Notes under the pieces: model-generated
What the model was told of the DNA's origin: nothing
Seen by the model: only the letters and a program-made list of their open reading frames with translations
The model's database searches: none
Made by a program: the position numbers and the translations under genes
In this document: piece after piece, positions 10,501-20,260 of the stretch
Numbering within the stretch: the first letter of the stretch is position 1
Layout: each line of letters opens with the position of its first letter
Assembly: GCF_050436995.1 (NCBI RefSeq)
Contig: NC_134754.1
Span: forward strand, 2,473,001 to 2,537,000
Direction of reading: 5' to 3'
From: Anticarsia gemmatalis
Taxonomy: Eukaryota > Arthropoda > Insecta > Lepidoptera > Erebidae
DNA length: 64,000 bases

Positions 10501-11260
10501 ACGAGACGGTACGGCAGTAAGTATAATTCAGGCACTTTTAAAATTTTGCACCCACCATGGACTGCCCATGATTATTATTACTGACAATGGCACAGAATTT
10601 ACGAACCAATTGTTCTCCGAGTTCACGCGTATTCATAAAATTGACCATCATAAAACTTTACCCCATAGCCCAAATGATAATGGCAACATAGAACGTTTTC
10701 ATTCAACACTATTGGAACATATAAGAATTCTTAAATTACAAAATAAATCTGAACCAGTAGTAAATCTCATACCATACGCCATTATAGCTTATAACAGCTC
10801 TATCCATAGCTTTACTAAGTGCAGACCGTTCGACTTACTGAATGGACATTTTGACCCAAGAGACCCAATTAACATTGACTTTACTGAGCATATTTTACAG
10901 CAGTACGCGCAGAATCATAGGGAACAGATGAAACGGGTATATGATTTAATTAACGCATCCTCTCTCTCTGATCGTACAGCTCTAATTGAAAATAGGAATA
11001 AATCCCGTGAGCCTGAAGTAGAATACGTACCACAGCAACAAGTTTTTATTAAAAATCCCCTAGCTAGTCGTCAGAAAGTCGCGCCACGCTACACGCAGGA
11101 TACAGTTCTAGCCGATCTACCAATCCACATTTATACCTCCAAAAAACGCGGCCCTATTGCCAAATCGCGTCTAAAGCGAGTACCTAAAGGGAACCAATTG
11201 TTACAGGAGTCTGCTACTACTGATAATACCGGCGACACATCCTCAGGACATAAGACTTGA
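7460..11260 (+). CDS. pol: Pol polyprotein: protease, reverse transcriptase, RNase H, integrase
   Basis: Pol copies the RNA genome into DNA and integrates it. Residues are numbered from 7550. The aspartic protease has DTGA at 22-25. RT has the VVDFRKLN block (~328-336), TLDLASGFYQVEM, the MPMGLKNSPSTFQ block and the active-site YLDD at 429-432. RNase H has TTDAS with Asp578, the KELLAIVWA helix near 620 and LTDHRPLQW. A Ser/Asn/Asp-rich linker follows (~680-790). Integrase starts with an HHCC zinc finger (first His ~888, CTIC later) and has catalytic D959, D1012 and E1048, a DD35E spacing. It ends at TGA 11258-11260. All catalytic residues are present and the frame is unbroken. It is probably made as a Gag-Pol fusion. 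Its last ~55 bases overlap env in another frame. Confidence 0.96.
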   Translation, partial: HGATTRAQPRRTEPGFSLRQDIKRARIDINLQTQRQLPYIEIACPPLKFLIDTGANQSFISPEAVQNFYRDYPLNYDPFEVTNIHGVSRSDHSITLPCFKEFNENDEVKLFVYRFHDYFDGLIGLDILSKWEANINLKDFKLITRNATNHIKLYNSRNVNLYEDIIPAKSSKIIKIPINAPDGEVIIDEQIFCSCILHQCLTTVVNGRGYVEIENPTSNDIIFYLDQPAGADIFNIKCTQTDNSNRINDVLSRLRTDHLNEEEKANLLTLCSRYADVFYIDGEPLTFTNKIKHRIRTTDEVPVYTKSYRYPFVHRQEVRDQISKMLQQGIIRPSDSAWSSPIWVVPKKMDASGKQKWRLVVDFRKLNEKTIDDKYPIPNITDVLDKLGRCQYFTTLDLASGFYQVEMDPQDIPKTAFNVEHGHFEFLRMPMGLKNSPSTFQRVMDNVLRGLQNSICLVYLDDIIVFSSSLQEHLENLERVFQRLRESNFKIQMDKSEFLKLETAYLGHIISRDGIMPNPDKISAIQKYPIPNTPKEIKQFLGLLGYYRKFIPDFARITKPLTLCLKKGNKVIHSPEYIDSFNKCKTLLTNDPILQYPDFNREFNLTTDASNVAIGAVLSQGPIGSDKPVCYASRTLNDSELNYSTIEKELLAIVWATKYFRPYLFGRKFKILTDHRPLQWMMNLKEPNSRLTRWRLKLSEYDFTVIYKKGKFNTNADALSRIEIHNNETDEINSVIDSIKELASMINNTSQPSIQRANSSTDIFNTNDEHPREDSNQIVIPANLTKSSTDTIHTSNEHPILEVPITDEPLNKFHRQIHITVVGDIKRKPIVVKPFEGYIRTAIQVSELNLESDIINAVKEYVNPKVKTALLINPPLALYSIIPIIQDKFKSSSLKLVLTKTELENVKEYLRQQDIIKHYHDGKTNHRGINECYLALSRKYYWPKMKEQIAKFINECTICGQAKYDRNPIRPYFNIVPPATKPLEIIHMDLFTVDSEKYVTFIDVFTKYGQAYHLRDGTAVSIIQALLKFCTHHGLPMIIITDNGTEFTNQLFSEFTRIHKIDHHKTLPHSPNDNGNIERFHSTLLEHIRILKLQNKSEPVVNLIPYAIIAYNSSIHSFTKCRPFDLLNGHFDPRDPINIDFTEHILQQYAQNHREQMKRVYDLINASSLSDRTALIENRNKSREPEVEYVPQQQVFIKNPLASRQKVAPRYTQDTVLADLPIHIYTSKKRGPIAKSRLKRVPKGNQLLQESATTDNTGDTSSGHKT
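11201..11206 (+). promoter_or_regulatory. 3' splice acceptor for env mRNA (TTACAG)
   Basis: TTACAG lies inside the 3' end of pol. Joined to the donor at 6113, it completes the partial codon of the leader exon and enters the env frame directly, at a Leu/Ile-rich stretch. Other AG dinucleotides nearby exist, but this one restores both the frame and a signal-peptide-like start. Confidence 0.65.
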
Positions 11261-12905
11261 GACATTAGCTGATGGACCAGGATTATTGCCATATAAACTA
11301 GGACCAACCAGATTAACAACCCATTACCATTCCTTTATACAATTTATACAGCTTACAGACATTGAAGACAAAATAGACTCTGTACAGATTCAACTTGGGA
11401 CGTTTAAGACTAAACTTGATAGAGGAACATACGCTATCTTTGAATATCAAATAGATTATCTTACAAATAAACTGAATAGGGTACTAGATCGCGTGAAATC
11501 ACTGGAACCTGTAAGGGTTAAAAGAGGTCTGATAGATAGCTTAGGGTCAGTAATCAAAAGTGTTACTGGTAATTTAGATTATCAAGACGCTGTAAGGTAC
11601 GATGAAGCCATTAGAACTTTACAGGAAAACGACAATAAGGTAGTTTCTGAATTCAATAACCATATTAGTTTATGTAAAGAATGGATGTCTCAACACAACA
11701 CTGTCCTAGAACAATTAGTATTAAATCAGGAAAAAATTAACGCATCCTTACAATTACTCTTAGAGAGAGATGCCCTTAAAGATTATAACTTAGTAAGGTT
11801 CATTAAGTTTTCCCAAGCCTTAGGTATAATAACTAATAATGTAGAAGATATTATGTTAGAAATAATTAGAATAGAGAATATTTTAGCGTTTATACATGCA
11901 TCTAGTACACACCACTCTATGATAGATATTGAAATCTTAAAATCTATGGTTAGTAAATTAAGATCTTTGTACAACCAAGATCAAATAATAAATTTAGAGT
12001 TACGAGAGTACTATGATCTGATTAAGCCAGGTTCATATTTTGTTGAGAAAAGAATAGTTATAGTTTATAATTTCCCTATAGTTTCACATGATATTTACGA
12101 TTTATATAAATTATCCATTGTCCCTAATGAAAATCAATTAGCCCTTATACCACCTACTCCTTATATAGCAACAACCGAGAAATCATTCGTGTACATAGAG
12201 GCTGAATGCCCGAAGTACAGCAGCATATATCTCTGTGAGAAGAAGATAAGTCATCAAGTCCGGACAGATCCCGATTGTATCCAGGAACTCATCATCCGAC
12301 AAAACCTAAGGACCAGCTGCCAATTGACCAAAATCATACTATCTAAAGAAGCAATAGAGAAAATGGACGACCAGCATTATGTACTTTCCCTACCACAACC
12401 TACCAAAGTACAATTAACGTGTGGCAGAAGAGACTACAATACGCTGCAAGGAAGTTATCTGGCTACTATCCCTGTGAATTGATACATACAAACTCCAGAA
12501 TTCACCATAGTCAATGACGGAAATGAGATAAAGGGTCAACCACTAAAACTCTCAAAGATTCCTTATGAAGATCTCAACAAGACAGCTGTTTTTGCTCATA
12601 TTGGATCCAGATCAATAAATCTAGAAGAACTTCACAGCATCCAGAATAAAGTTATACTTGAAAAACCCGTACAAATAAACGAGACTCAGTCGTCTGTCAT
12701 ACATCATACAACGATACCACTCTATACCATTGTAATATGTGCAGCCGCCATCATCATATTCATACTAAGCCGCAAATACAAATGTTGGAATCTCTGTTCA
12801 AGAAACAAAGAAAATCAGCAAACTCTCCAGATCCATACTTATGAAGAAGTGACCAAGAAACACAAAGAGGTCCCAGCAACATTTTCTCTTAATATGACAA
12901 AATAG
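11207..12905 (+). pseudogene. env: env, envelope fusion protein, interrupted by one TGA
   Basis: This is the errantivirus envelope gene, a membrane fusion protein related to baculovirus F proteins. The frame opens after TAA 11172-11174 and has no ATG of its own near the start, which fits spliced expression from the leader ATG at 6099. The first codons after the acceptor are Leu/Ile-rich, like a signal peptide. A furin-type site RVKR sits near 11514-11525, followed by GLIDSLGSVIKSVTGN, the conserved fusion-peptide region of insect Env. A helical, heptad-like region follows. The frame stops at TGA 12480-12482 but continues unshifted to TAG 12903-12905, and that part encodes a hydrophobic anchor (~12711-12767) and a basic, Cys-containing tail. 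As read, the product would lack its membrane anchor. Whether the stop is real, polymorphic or a sequencing error cannot be told here. Confidence 0.88.
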
Positions 12906-12917
12906 TTGCTGTTCTGC

Positions 12918-12926
12918 GGATGGAGG
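12918..12926 (+). other. Polypurine tract for plus-strand priming
   Basis: GGATGGAGG lies directly against the 3' LTR, where an RNase H-resistant purine primer is required. It is short, as in other errantiviruses. Confidence 0.65.
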
Positions 12927-13227
12927 TGTTAAGTACGGATCCCTAACCAATACCGACGACGCAGCAAGAATATACTTATTTACCGCAAACATACAATCTA
13001 AGGCCGGAAACGCCGACACAGCAGAACTGCAGCCCGATGACGTCCGTTTGGGAATCAATCGCCGAATTAGCAAATTAATTTTAATGTATTAATATGAATA
13101 AATTGTCATTCCATATTCTCGCATCGAATAGGTTTCACTATAATTGTAACTGTAATTTTCTTTTTATTAAATTAATTATAAGTAACTTTGGTTTTTTTTC
13201 GAACCTTCGGCTGCAGTTTACGTAATT
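12927..13227 (+). repeat. 3' LTR
   Basis: This 301-bp repeat reads the same as the 5' LTR. AATAAA at 13097-13102 is the probable poly(A) signal of the element's transcripts. Confidence 0.95.
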
Positions 13228-13231
13228 TGCG
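13228..13231. repeat. Target-site duplication, right copy (TGCG)
   Basis: TGCG directly follows the last base of the 3' LTR and matches 5614-5617, so the two ends belong to a single insertion event and not to a recombinant between two elements. Confidence 0.88.
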
Positions 13232-14467
13232 TAAAGGAAAAGCGTGATCACAAACAACAGGTTATTTGAACGTTGGTGCGTGTTTGTAATAAACATTAGC
13301 AAGTACGCACTTTTTCTTACAGTTTTATCTAATGGATAGCGTTTGAGTATACAATCAGTTATGTTTCGTAATATACGACAGTTTATATAACTTTGTAACA
13401 AAAATAAATAACAACTTTTTTAAAGAAAATCTCCATTTGAGTTTTCATTAAATTTCTTCAAAAATATAGCGGTTCCTATTTTATACATATCCTGATTAAC
13501 AATACCAAGTTTAGTTTTAAAAAGTAAAGATTTTATGTTAATAATAATTTTGTATGAGGATCGAAACTATACAAGATAAGGGACTAATTTCTCCATTGTC
13601 AGACGATGTCATTCTTCAAGTTGCCTGATGCACGAAATTCGGCCCTTACTTATACGCATGTCACAAAGATCGCTTTCAAAAGTCTAACCCATCGTTCACG
13701 GCTCATTTGAACCGAATATTACTAAAGAAAGACGAGTTAACACACTGAACACACCTAGAAAGTGGTAGCACATAGGCCGGTATAGAACAAAAGGTATGCC
13801 GAGTACAAATAACAGAAGTTACGAGTGTATTGTGGAACGCATCCGGTCGGATGCTGCGCCCTACGCCATTGTTCTGCTCCTACATCATCATGCCTTTATT
13901 TATTACCTCATAGAGCTATTAGAGTATCTACTATTGCGGTTTGACATCCATTTGAGCCTGGTTTATGTTTCGGTGAGGTAATGATTGTAATGATACTAAA
14001 TAGTAGGTTGATTTAGTTGATTGTGTGGTAAAGTTGGTCATAGCTTTTCTTCTGTTTGTATATAAAGCTAAAACTGTATAATGTATATATTGACTTCCAA
14101 ATAATTCAGTAAATTTTCTATTGATAATGTTTATTTTTGGCTGTCAATACGCACTATTATGAGAATCTATGGTTAGTAGTTATAAAGACGAAGTGTTAAT
14201 TTATGCAAGTATTCTGCCATCGATAGTCAATTAATTAGACTTGTTACGTGATTGATCTCTATCAAACATGCATGCATGTCAACACGCGTTGTTTCCATCG
14301 GGCATCGGCATTTCCACAGGCATGATTCCATTTTTCTTTGCTCTTTATCTGATACCGAGTGCTACTAAGTAGCGAGAGCGCATCTCTCAATAAAAATCGA
14401 TTATCTAAATATTTTCGCAAGTAAAAATATTATTAATTGTTATTTGAATTCTATAATTTTCATGTGA
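13232..14467. other. Non-coding host flank of the errantivirus
   Basis: No feature recognised; short chance frames at 13138-13401 and 13796-13981. Confidence 0.55.
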
Positions 14468-14566
14468 ATAAGGCAAGGGAAGTTCGCAGGGGTCGCACTA
14501 TGTAGTGGTCTTTGGTCGCTGCCTATCCCTTTGGGAAAAGGGCGCGATATTGTATGTGTATGAATA
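14468..14566 (+). mobile_element. Retroposon 3'-end fragment, copy 1
   Basis: GGCAAGGGAAGTTCGCAGGG, then GTGGTCTTTGGTCGCTGCCTA and TATGTGTATGAAT, matches 17705-17815 in order and spacing. It is the short 3' tail type left by truncated non-LTR retrotransposons, ending in TATG repeats. Confidence 0.6.
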
Positions 14567-16019
14567 ATTTTCAACATACCTACACTCCTCAATATTTGGT
14601 TGTATTACATAAAGTTCCTTTACCATTTCGGCAGTGCCCATGTGCCGCGTGGAATGTAACACTCGCAAGTACTAACTTTCAACTGAGTCTTACTTTTTAA
14701 CGATACAAGATGAATCACTGGCTTTCAACTTATATAACAAATTGAAAGAAAATATCATTGACTTTTCCTTTTCGTGCTACGTATGGGAAATGTTTGCGTG
14801 TTTATAGTAACGCTAATAGGACTTTTGTTTTGTTCAAGTGAGAAGCTAATCTAGCTTTTTGCAGGAAGTGAAAAGAAAAGTACACAGCAGAACGTGTTAG
14901 CTGTTAATCAGCTGGGTGTTGTGTTTACTTTTATAATTACAGTTTTAATTAAATCGGACGCCTGATAATGTTTTGAAGTATATCATTTATAAACTAATTT
15001 AGGCGAAATACAGTTTGCTAGCTTATAGAAAAAAGTTTGGTTTTAGTTCATATTTATTACTTGAATTCATGCATTTTTGCTCCTATTTATACCAAACTAG
15101 TCATTGTTAATTTATTTAGAGAGAACCGCTTTTATTTTAAAATAGAGCATAGCAATAAAGGAAAGCGGGTATATTATTATTGAAGCAGAAACTACATGTT
15201 TTTGCATCCGTTGATGTATTCTCGAGCGGAGATCGCAAGTGTATATCAATGTGAAATGAGATGAAAGCGCACCACTGACTCCACTGACTATTAAAAAGTA
15301 GAATGCAGTGGTCGGTGCATCTCGATCTAGAGCAAGTTTGATACAGATCTGTGTATTAGGCGAAGCGGCTCTTGTCAATGCTAAATATTAAGTAGACCGA
15401 AGTAATACGAGATGACTAAACGTTAAAGTAATGAGAGCTATCACAAGTTCTAAATTAACTGATGCTCTTAAAAATAATAAAAAAAATAACTATTTTTGTT
15501 TTCCGAGGATTTTTATAAAGATACATGTAAAATGTTACCAAGACGAACACATAAAGTTTGTCCTGTGAAGAAGATATCAGATGTCATGTAGAGCTAAGCT
15601 TCTGAATCTACAAGGCTTAACTCTACAGACCCTAACTTCACAAATTCAAAAATGTATAGTTTCGCCGTATGGAGGTGGTGCGAATATTTAATTTCTGTAG
15701 TTAGTAAAACAGCGGTACTTATCTTTAAATATTCTTAATCCTTAAATGGTTAAGATCTTGGTAGAACCAGTGTTTAAGTAAGGCCAAGTAACAGTTAAGT
15801 TAAGTATGATAAACCGATGATATAGATCGGTAGTCTATTACGAGTTCCGCCTTGAACTTGTTTAATATTATAAGCTAGCATTATGCAATTGGAAGCTATT
15901 AGCAAACACTTAACCTACGTAATTGGTAATTCAATATTTAAATAACTATTTTGTACAAATAACGTTAAGGCGAAAGCAAAAAAACGCTATTTAACCTGTA
16001 AAAGCATACGAAAAGTGTC

Positions 16020-16130
16020 ATCCCAGGTTGTGGAAGTCGGATGGTCAGTCGCTCCATATAAAATACTTATATTCAGCTGCACCCTGTGAGATTGGAAACC
16101 GACTCCAACATAGTTAGAAGAAAGGCTCAT
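16020..16130 (+). repeat. Degenerate interspersed repeat
   Basis: CATCCCAGGTTGTGGAAGTC and AACCGACTCCAACATAGTTA resemble the tail of a common moth retroposon; strongly diverged. Confidence 0.35.
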
Positions 16131-17704
16131 GTAACTCCTAGTCTTTTACGTCTCTTAGTAATCTAGTCTGTATGAATGTCATATGCAAAATATAATCAAT
16201 ATGAATAATGCCGTATAGCTATAGCGTTCACAACCTGTAATCAGTACCTAATCTCATTAAGATTAAGACCAGGTATTAATTATTAATTTTCGTTATAGAC
16301 TTGTTGACCGTTTTGCCCATAAACTATTGATACTAGAGTGATACTTGCTGTTACGTATGAAACCTAACGTGGTTCCTTTCTAATTCTTTAACGAGGTTTT
16401 TGCCTCTCAGAATAAGTGCACTGGGCGTTGGCAAACATGGGTGCAGGAAATTAATAAGACTACTGAGCAACTGTAGTGTAACAAACAAGCGTAGCCTCGT
16501 AGGAAATATGTAGATCATGACTGCCACAACTACATCGCAGCTTTTAGTATAACGCTGGATTAGTCAAGTCAACTCAAGTCTGGGGGTCTACTATATTTCT
16601 CGAAAGTATGAAACCAGAAATCGATTTAAACACATAATTGTTAACAAACATCGAAATTGTAACCTATAATATAATTGAAAATGTGTATACCAAATAATTG
16701 ATGCTTCAGATAAAAGAAACATGGTTGCTTGGTGGTAACATGTTGTGTGGTTGCATGGTAACAAGCAATAGGCCTATTGCTTTGCTTTTGTTTTGTATTT
16801 ATTGATCCCTTTGTAAGTGTGTATACTAATCATGTCACCTTGATAATTCATATCGTATTGCTAAACATATGAGTACGAGCATTCGTAATTCGTTTACGCT
16901 TTCACAGCCTGTTCATGCACTGAGATGTATTAAAGCCCTGTGCGAACTAGTGCAGTTATATTCAAGTTTGATATTTATAGTCATTATGAGTTGATCTCAT
17001 TAGTGTATGTCTATCTCTAGGAAGAACACGCAATGTCGATGTTAGTACAAGATATATGTATTGCAGGTGCATCAATGAGTTCCTGTCCTTCAAATCTAGC
17101 TTTAAGACAATCTCAGTTGTCCATATCTTGACAGAAGACGTCTTTTGTTATGTTACGAGAATAGCTTTTATTAAAATCAAAAGTAGCATCTTCAAATTGG
17201 GTCAATAAAATGTAGTTCCTTAAGTTTTTATAAAATTTTTGAACCATCCAATTCCAACATCTGCTTTTGCTTTTTTAAAAATGTTTATTGTCAATAATGT
17301 TCTCTACCCAAATCCTATTTCTGTCCATGCCAACCTTCTAAAGAGACGTCTTACTAATGTTTTGTGGCCTGAGGACGACTTGCAAGCATTAAACATCACT
17401 ATTACACCCACTTTAAACTACTTTATACCAACTTTACAATCGAAAAGTAGAGTACTATGTTTTTCATCGTAACCAATAGTAATTTACCTCTGAGCTCTCA
17501 AGCATACTGTGTCATTATCTTAAACAATTTCCCGCAATAAATTACAGCTTCTCACTGATCGATCAGTTCCGATCTAGTTACAATGACAACAATCACCTAG
17601 TAAATACAATTGTAACAATTTACTGACGTCGTGGAAATAATTTACACATATTCAAGTAGTATGTGCGTGGTTCTTGTAACCGGTGGTACTGTATGACAAG
17701 ATGT

Positions 17705-17815
17705 ATGGATGTGAATGAAGCAAGGGAAGTTTTAAGGGATCGGATTGAGTGGCGTTCTTCGGTCTATGCCAACCCCTATGGAAAAAAAGATTTTTTGTAT
17801 GTATGAAGTGTATGT
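17705..17815 (+). mobile_element. Retroposon 3'-end fragment, copy 2
   Basis: GCAAGGGAAGTTTTAAGGG, GTGGCGTTCTTCGGTCTATG and the TATGTATGAAGTGTATG tail follow the same order as 14468-14566. Non-coding, 5' truncated. Confidence 0.6.
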
Positions 17816-19639
17816 AGTTTGCATTTAGTTCAAAGAACTGTGAACAAAAAGTATTACTGCTGTTTTTGTAATGTCTGATGAGTATAGTTATTAAGAGTTC
17901 ACGCCTTTTTGAGAACTAGATTTTTTGCTAGTCTTTTGTTTAAGGTTTTGAACTCCGACAGCATAAAACTCTTTGTCTTAATTAATGATAGCCATACATG
18001 CAACAATAATTAATGGTCGTCTTAGTAAGTCAAAGTTCTTCGGCCTTTGGTAGATTAAAAAAAATGGTCCTTTAGCCTTTTGTTAATCCGTTCGACCTTA
18101 TTCAAATAGCAATTTTGTTTTTGGGAAACAGTTGAAAAACTACGTAAATACACACAGTTTTCACGCGGAACTTAGCCATTATAAATTTTTCCATCTGTTA
18201 TGGGCAAAAAAGTTGTTTTAGGGTCTTTAATGTAAGTAGAGTTGTAAACATTGCATTAACTTGCTAACTGGCCTTGCTATTGCTGATCAGTGAAAGTCAC
18301 TATCAGTACAACAAGCTGATAAGCGACGTGTTACTTATTCGGTCAAATGGCTTTTTGTTGACACGAGCGATAAGGCTATGAGGGAACTAAAGGTGAGCTT
18401 TCTTTTCTATTACAAGTGAATTGTTGTTTGAAGGTGCGGTGTTTGAGGAAAAGTAGCACGTAATGATAGAAACTTAGTTGTATAAAAATATTGACACCTG
18501 ATAGGCTGATACGATAGTTACCTTTTTGAATAAAAGAAGTTAGTTTGAAGATGGATTTTCTTTAAGTGCGAATTAGATAAAACATGGAGCCCATGTCACT
18601 AACGTTAAAGTAGGATAAAGTTCAAAAATGATAACCTGAACCTTTGGAAAGGATTAAATTTTTTGTGTTCTCACACTGCCAGCTTAGCTATATTGTGTGA
18701 TTCTGATTAGTTTTGCCATTTATAGACCAACAGGAAAATGACATACTTAATTATAAATTAAGATTATTTTTGATCATCGTCCAAGTACTTAACAGATTTC
18801 TCTAATTTAAATCCCACAATATACAGCTAGGCACGCATCATTAACATGCGGAAGTAATTTCACAAATCAATTTAATGAAAACATTTTGTATCATCATTGT
18901 ACGCAACTCTCTTCTATAAGAATGATTCAATCGAGTCTTATGGCGATAGATCATGTTATTCACTCATTCACTCGTTCACTCATTATTGAGGAGGGCCATG
19001 CCACCTGTGAAAGTTCCACTCTGATTGATTGCTCACTCGCTGACCACTGTTATACAACATGAAGATTGTACCCACTCAGAACGTATGTGGCTTTTTTATA
19101 CCGCGATTTTAATCACATTGTGTTCGAGAAGATGCGTGTACCTCATTTATTAACGTAGCTCTTCTATTACGGCCTTTTGAAAAGCCTTTAATAACCACTA
19201 ATCACTTGCGGATATTATGCGTATTCCTCATTAATAGTAGATTCAATGTTCCTCATGTCAATAACAACCTATAATTTCAAACGTAACCGTCTATTGAGTG
19301 CTAGACATTCACTACGATGACTAATATCTATTAGATAAGTAATTCTTATTAACTATAATTTGGTTACTTCCTCATGTAGGTATGCCCCGTTAAAATATTC
19401 TGTATCATTAAAACTTACGAACACAAGAAACTTGCACAATTTGTACAAATTCGCAAAAACACGCGCGGCGTTTCTTTCAACAATTCAACCGCGAATTGCA
19501 GCTATGTTAGTAACGATACGAAAAAAGTATTGCCAATTAAAGCAGAACGTTACGAAAGTTTCACGTGTGCACATTTAGACGAACGGACAAACGGACCGAA
19601 ACCTAATTATACAGATTATACATAATTGCGCGCTCGGCT

Positions 19640-19763
19640 GTCAACCTGAGCCGCCATTTTGGATATTTTGACATATTGAGGTTGTTGGCGGGAAAAATTA
19701 TAAATAATGAAATTGTTAAAAATACAAATTTTAATCAAATAAAACTTATTCTTTCTGATAACG
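19640..19763 (+). promoter_or_regulatory. Promoter-like region with YY1/Pho-like and E2F-like motifs
   Basis: GAGCCGCCATTTTGG (19648-19662) resembles the YY1/Pleiohomeotic site, and TTGGCGGGAAA (19685-19695) is a canonical E2F-type site. A small CpG-containing patch (GCGCGCTCGG) precedes them in otherwise AT-rich DNA. An ATG followed by a splice donor lies just downstream. Transcription start is inferred only. Confidence 0.35.
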
Positions 19764-19784
19764 ATGGCTTATGTAAATGCTGAG
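19764..19784 (+). CDS. Candidate first coding exon of host gene (7 codons)
   Basis: ATG at 19764 reads MAYVNAE and meets a donor GTAATG at 19785-19790, ending in phase 0. The candidate exon at 54351 also starts in phase 0, so the two could be joined across a 34.6-kb intron that would contain the sites at 20196 and 29364. Position just below promoter-like motifs supports a first exon. The stretch is too short to be convincing alone. Confidence 0.25.
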
Positions 19785-20195
19785 GTAATGTTTTCGTGTG
19801 CCGTATCATAGCAAAACCAATTTCAGTTTCGCAATATTTTTTTTAATGAAATTTTTACATTCCATTACAATATGCACTCTATCTCCATAATATAACAGTC
19901 AGATAATAAGTACTTACACCATAAATCATAGTTAACTTTTACTTTTATTTTACTGACTTAACTTTCTTCCGTACTGCATAAATAATCATAACTTGACTAA
20001 CAAAATAAACGGTCATGATTTGTGTTCACTCGTTATGACATAATAGGGTCTTTGGCCATGTGGCCATGTGCCGTATCAAAACAAAATGTCATAATAGACC
20101 TTAAACGGCGTTTATCATAATGAAGTTAATCGTCGGTGTTGCAATGTAAATAATCTTGACAAGTGGTTACAAAATGTCCCTTTTGCTTGTTCCAG

Positions 20196-20254
20196 GTGAG
20201 ATTTGAGAGACAATTTTAGTAAAAATGTGTTGCGGCAACGCTGACCAAATAACT
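20196..20254 (+). other. Candidate recursive-splicing exon
   Basis: CCCTTTTGCTTGTTCCAG ends at 20195 and is followed directly by GTGAGA. A second donor, AAG then GTGAGT, lies about 60 bases on (near 20255). All three frames across the exon contain stops, so it cannot be an ordinary internal coding exon. A small ATG frame inside (MCCGNADQIT then TAA) is probably fortuitous. The alternative is a non-coding 5' exon. Confidence 0.45.
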
Positions 20255-20260
20255 TAAGGT

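Larger units (their letters stand above)
5618..13227 (+). mobile_element. Full-length errantivirus (gypsy-type LTR retrotransposon with env)
   Basis: The element is 7610 bp, bounded by two 301-bp direct LTRs and a TGCG target duplication. In order it holds LTR, tRNA-Ser primer site, leader with splice donor, gag, pol in the -1 frame, env, a short purine tract and LTR. Pol has the protease-RT-RNase H-integrase order of Ty3/gypsy elements, and the third ORF has the furin site and fusion-peptide-like motif of insect errantivirus envelopes, so this is an endogenous insect retrovirus of the gypsy/17.6/TED kind. The LTRs read as identical and gag and pol are unbroken, which implies a recent insertion. 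Env has one internal stop. Family assignment is from motifs only; the lineage would need a tree. Confidence 0.97.
14567..19639. other. Non-coding DNA with scattered repeat remnants
   Basis: Apart from fragments at 16020 and 17705, it holds tandem CACTCATT-like octamers near 18962-18985. Frames at 15112 and 17239 look like chance. An AAG|GTGAGC donor-like site at 18390 has no convincing exon before it. Confidence 0.5.

Noticed and set aside
6952..11319. Shadow frames inside gag and pol on both strands
   Set aside because: They overlap strongly supported Gag and Pol domains and have no motifs.
11286..12482. env taken as starting at 11286
   Set aside because: The codon there is TTG, and the frame is open upstream to 11175 without an ATG, so translation from the spliced leader is more likely.
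18276..18395. Possible exon ending at AAG GTGAGC
   Set aside because: The frame that is open upstream stops before the donor, and the ATG frame adds only five codons.
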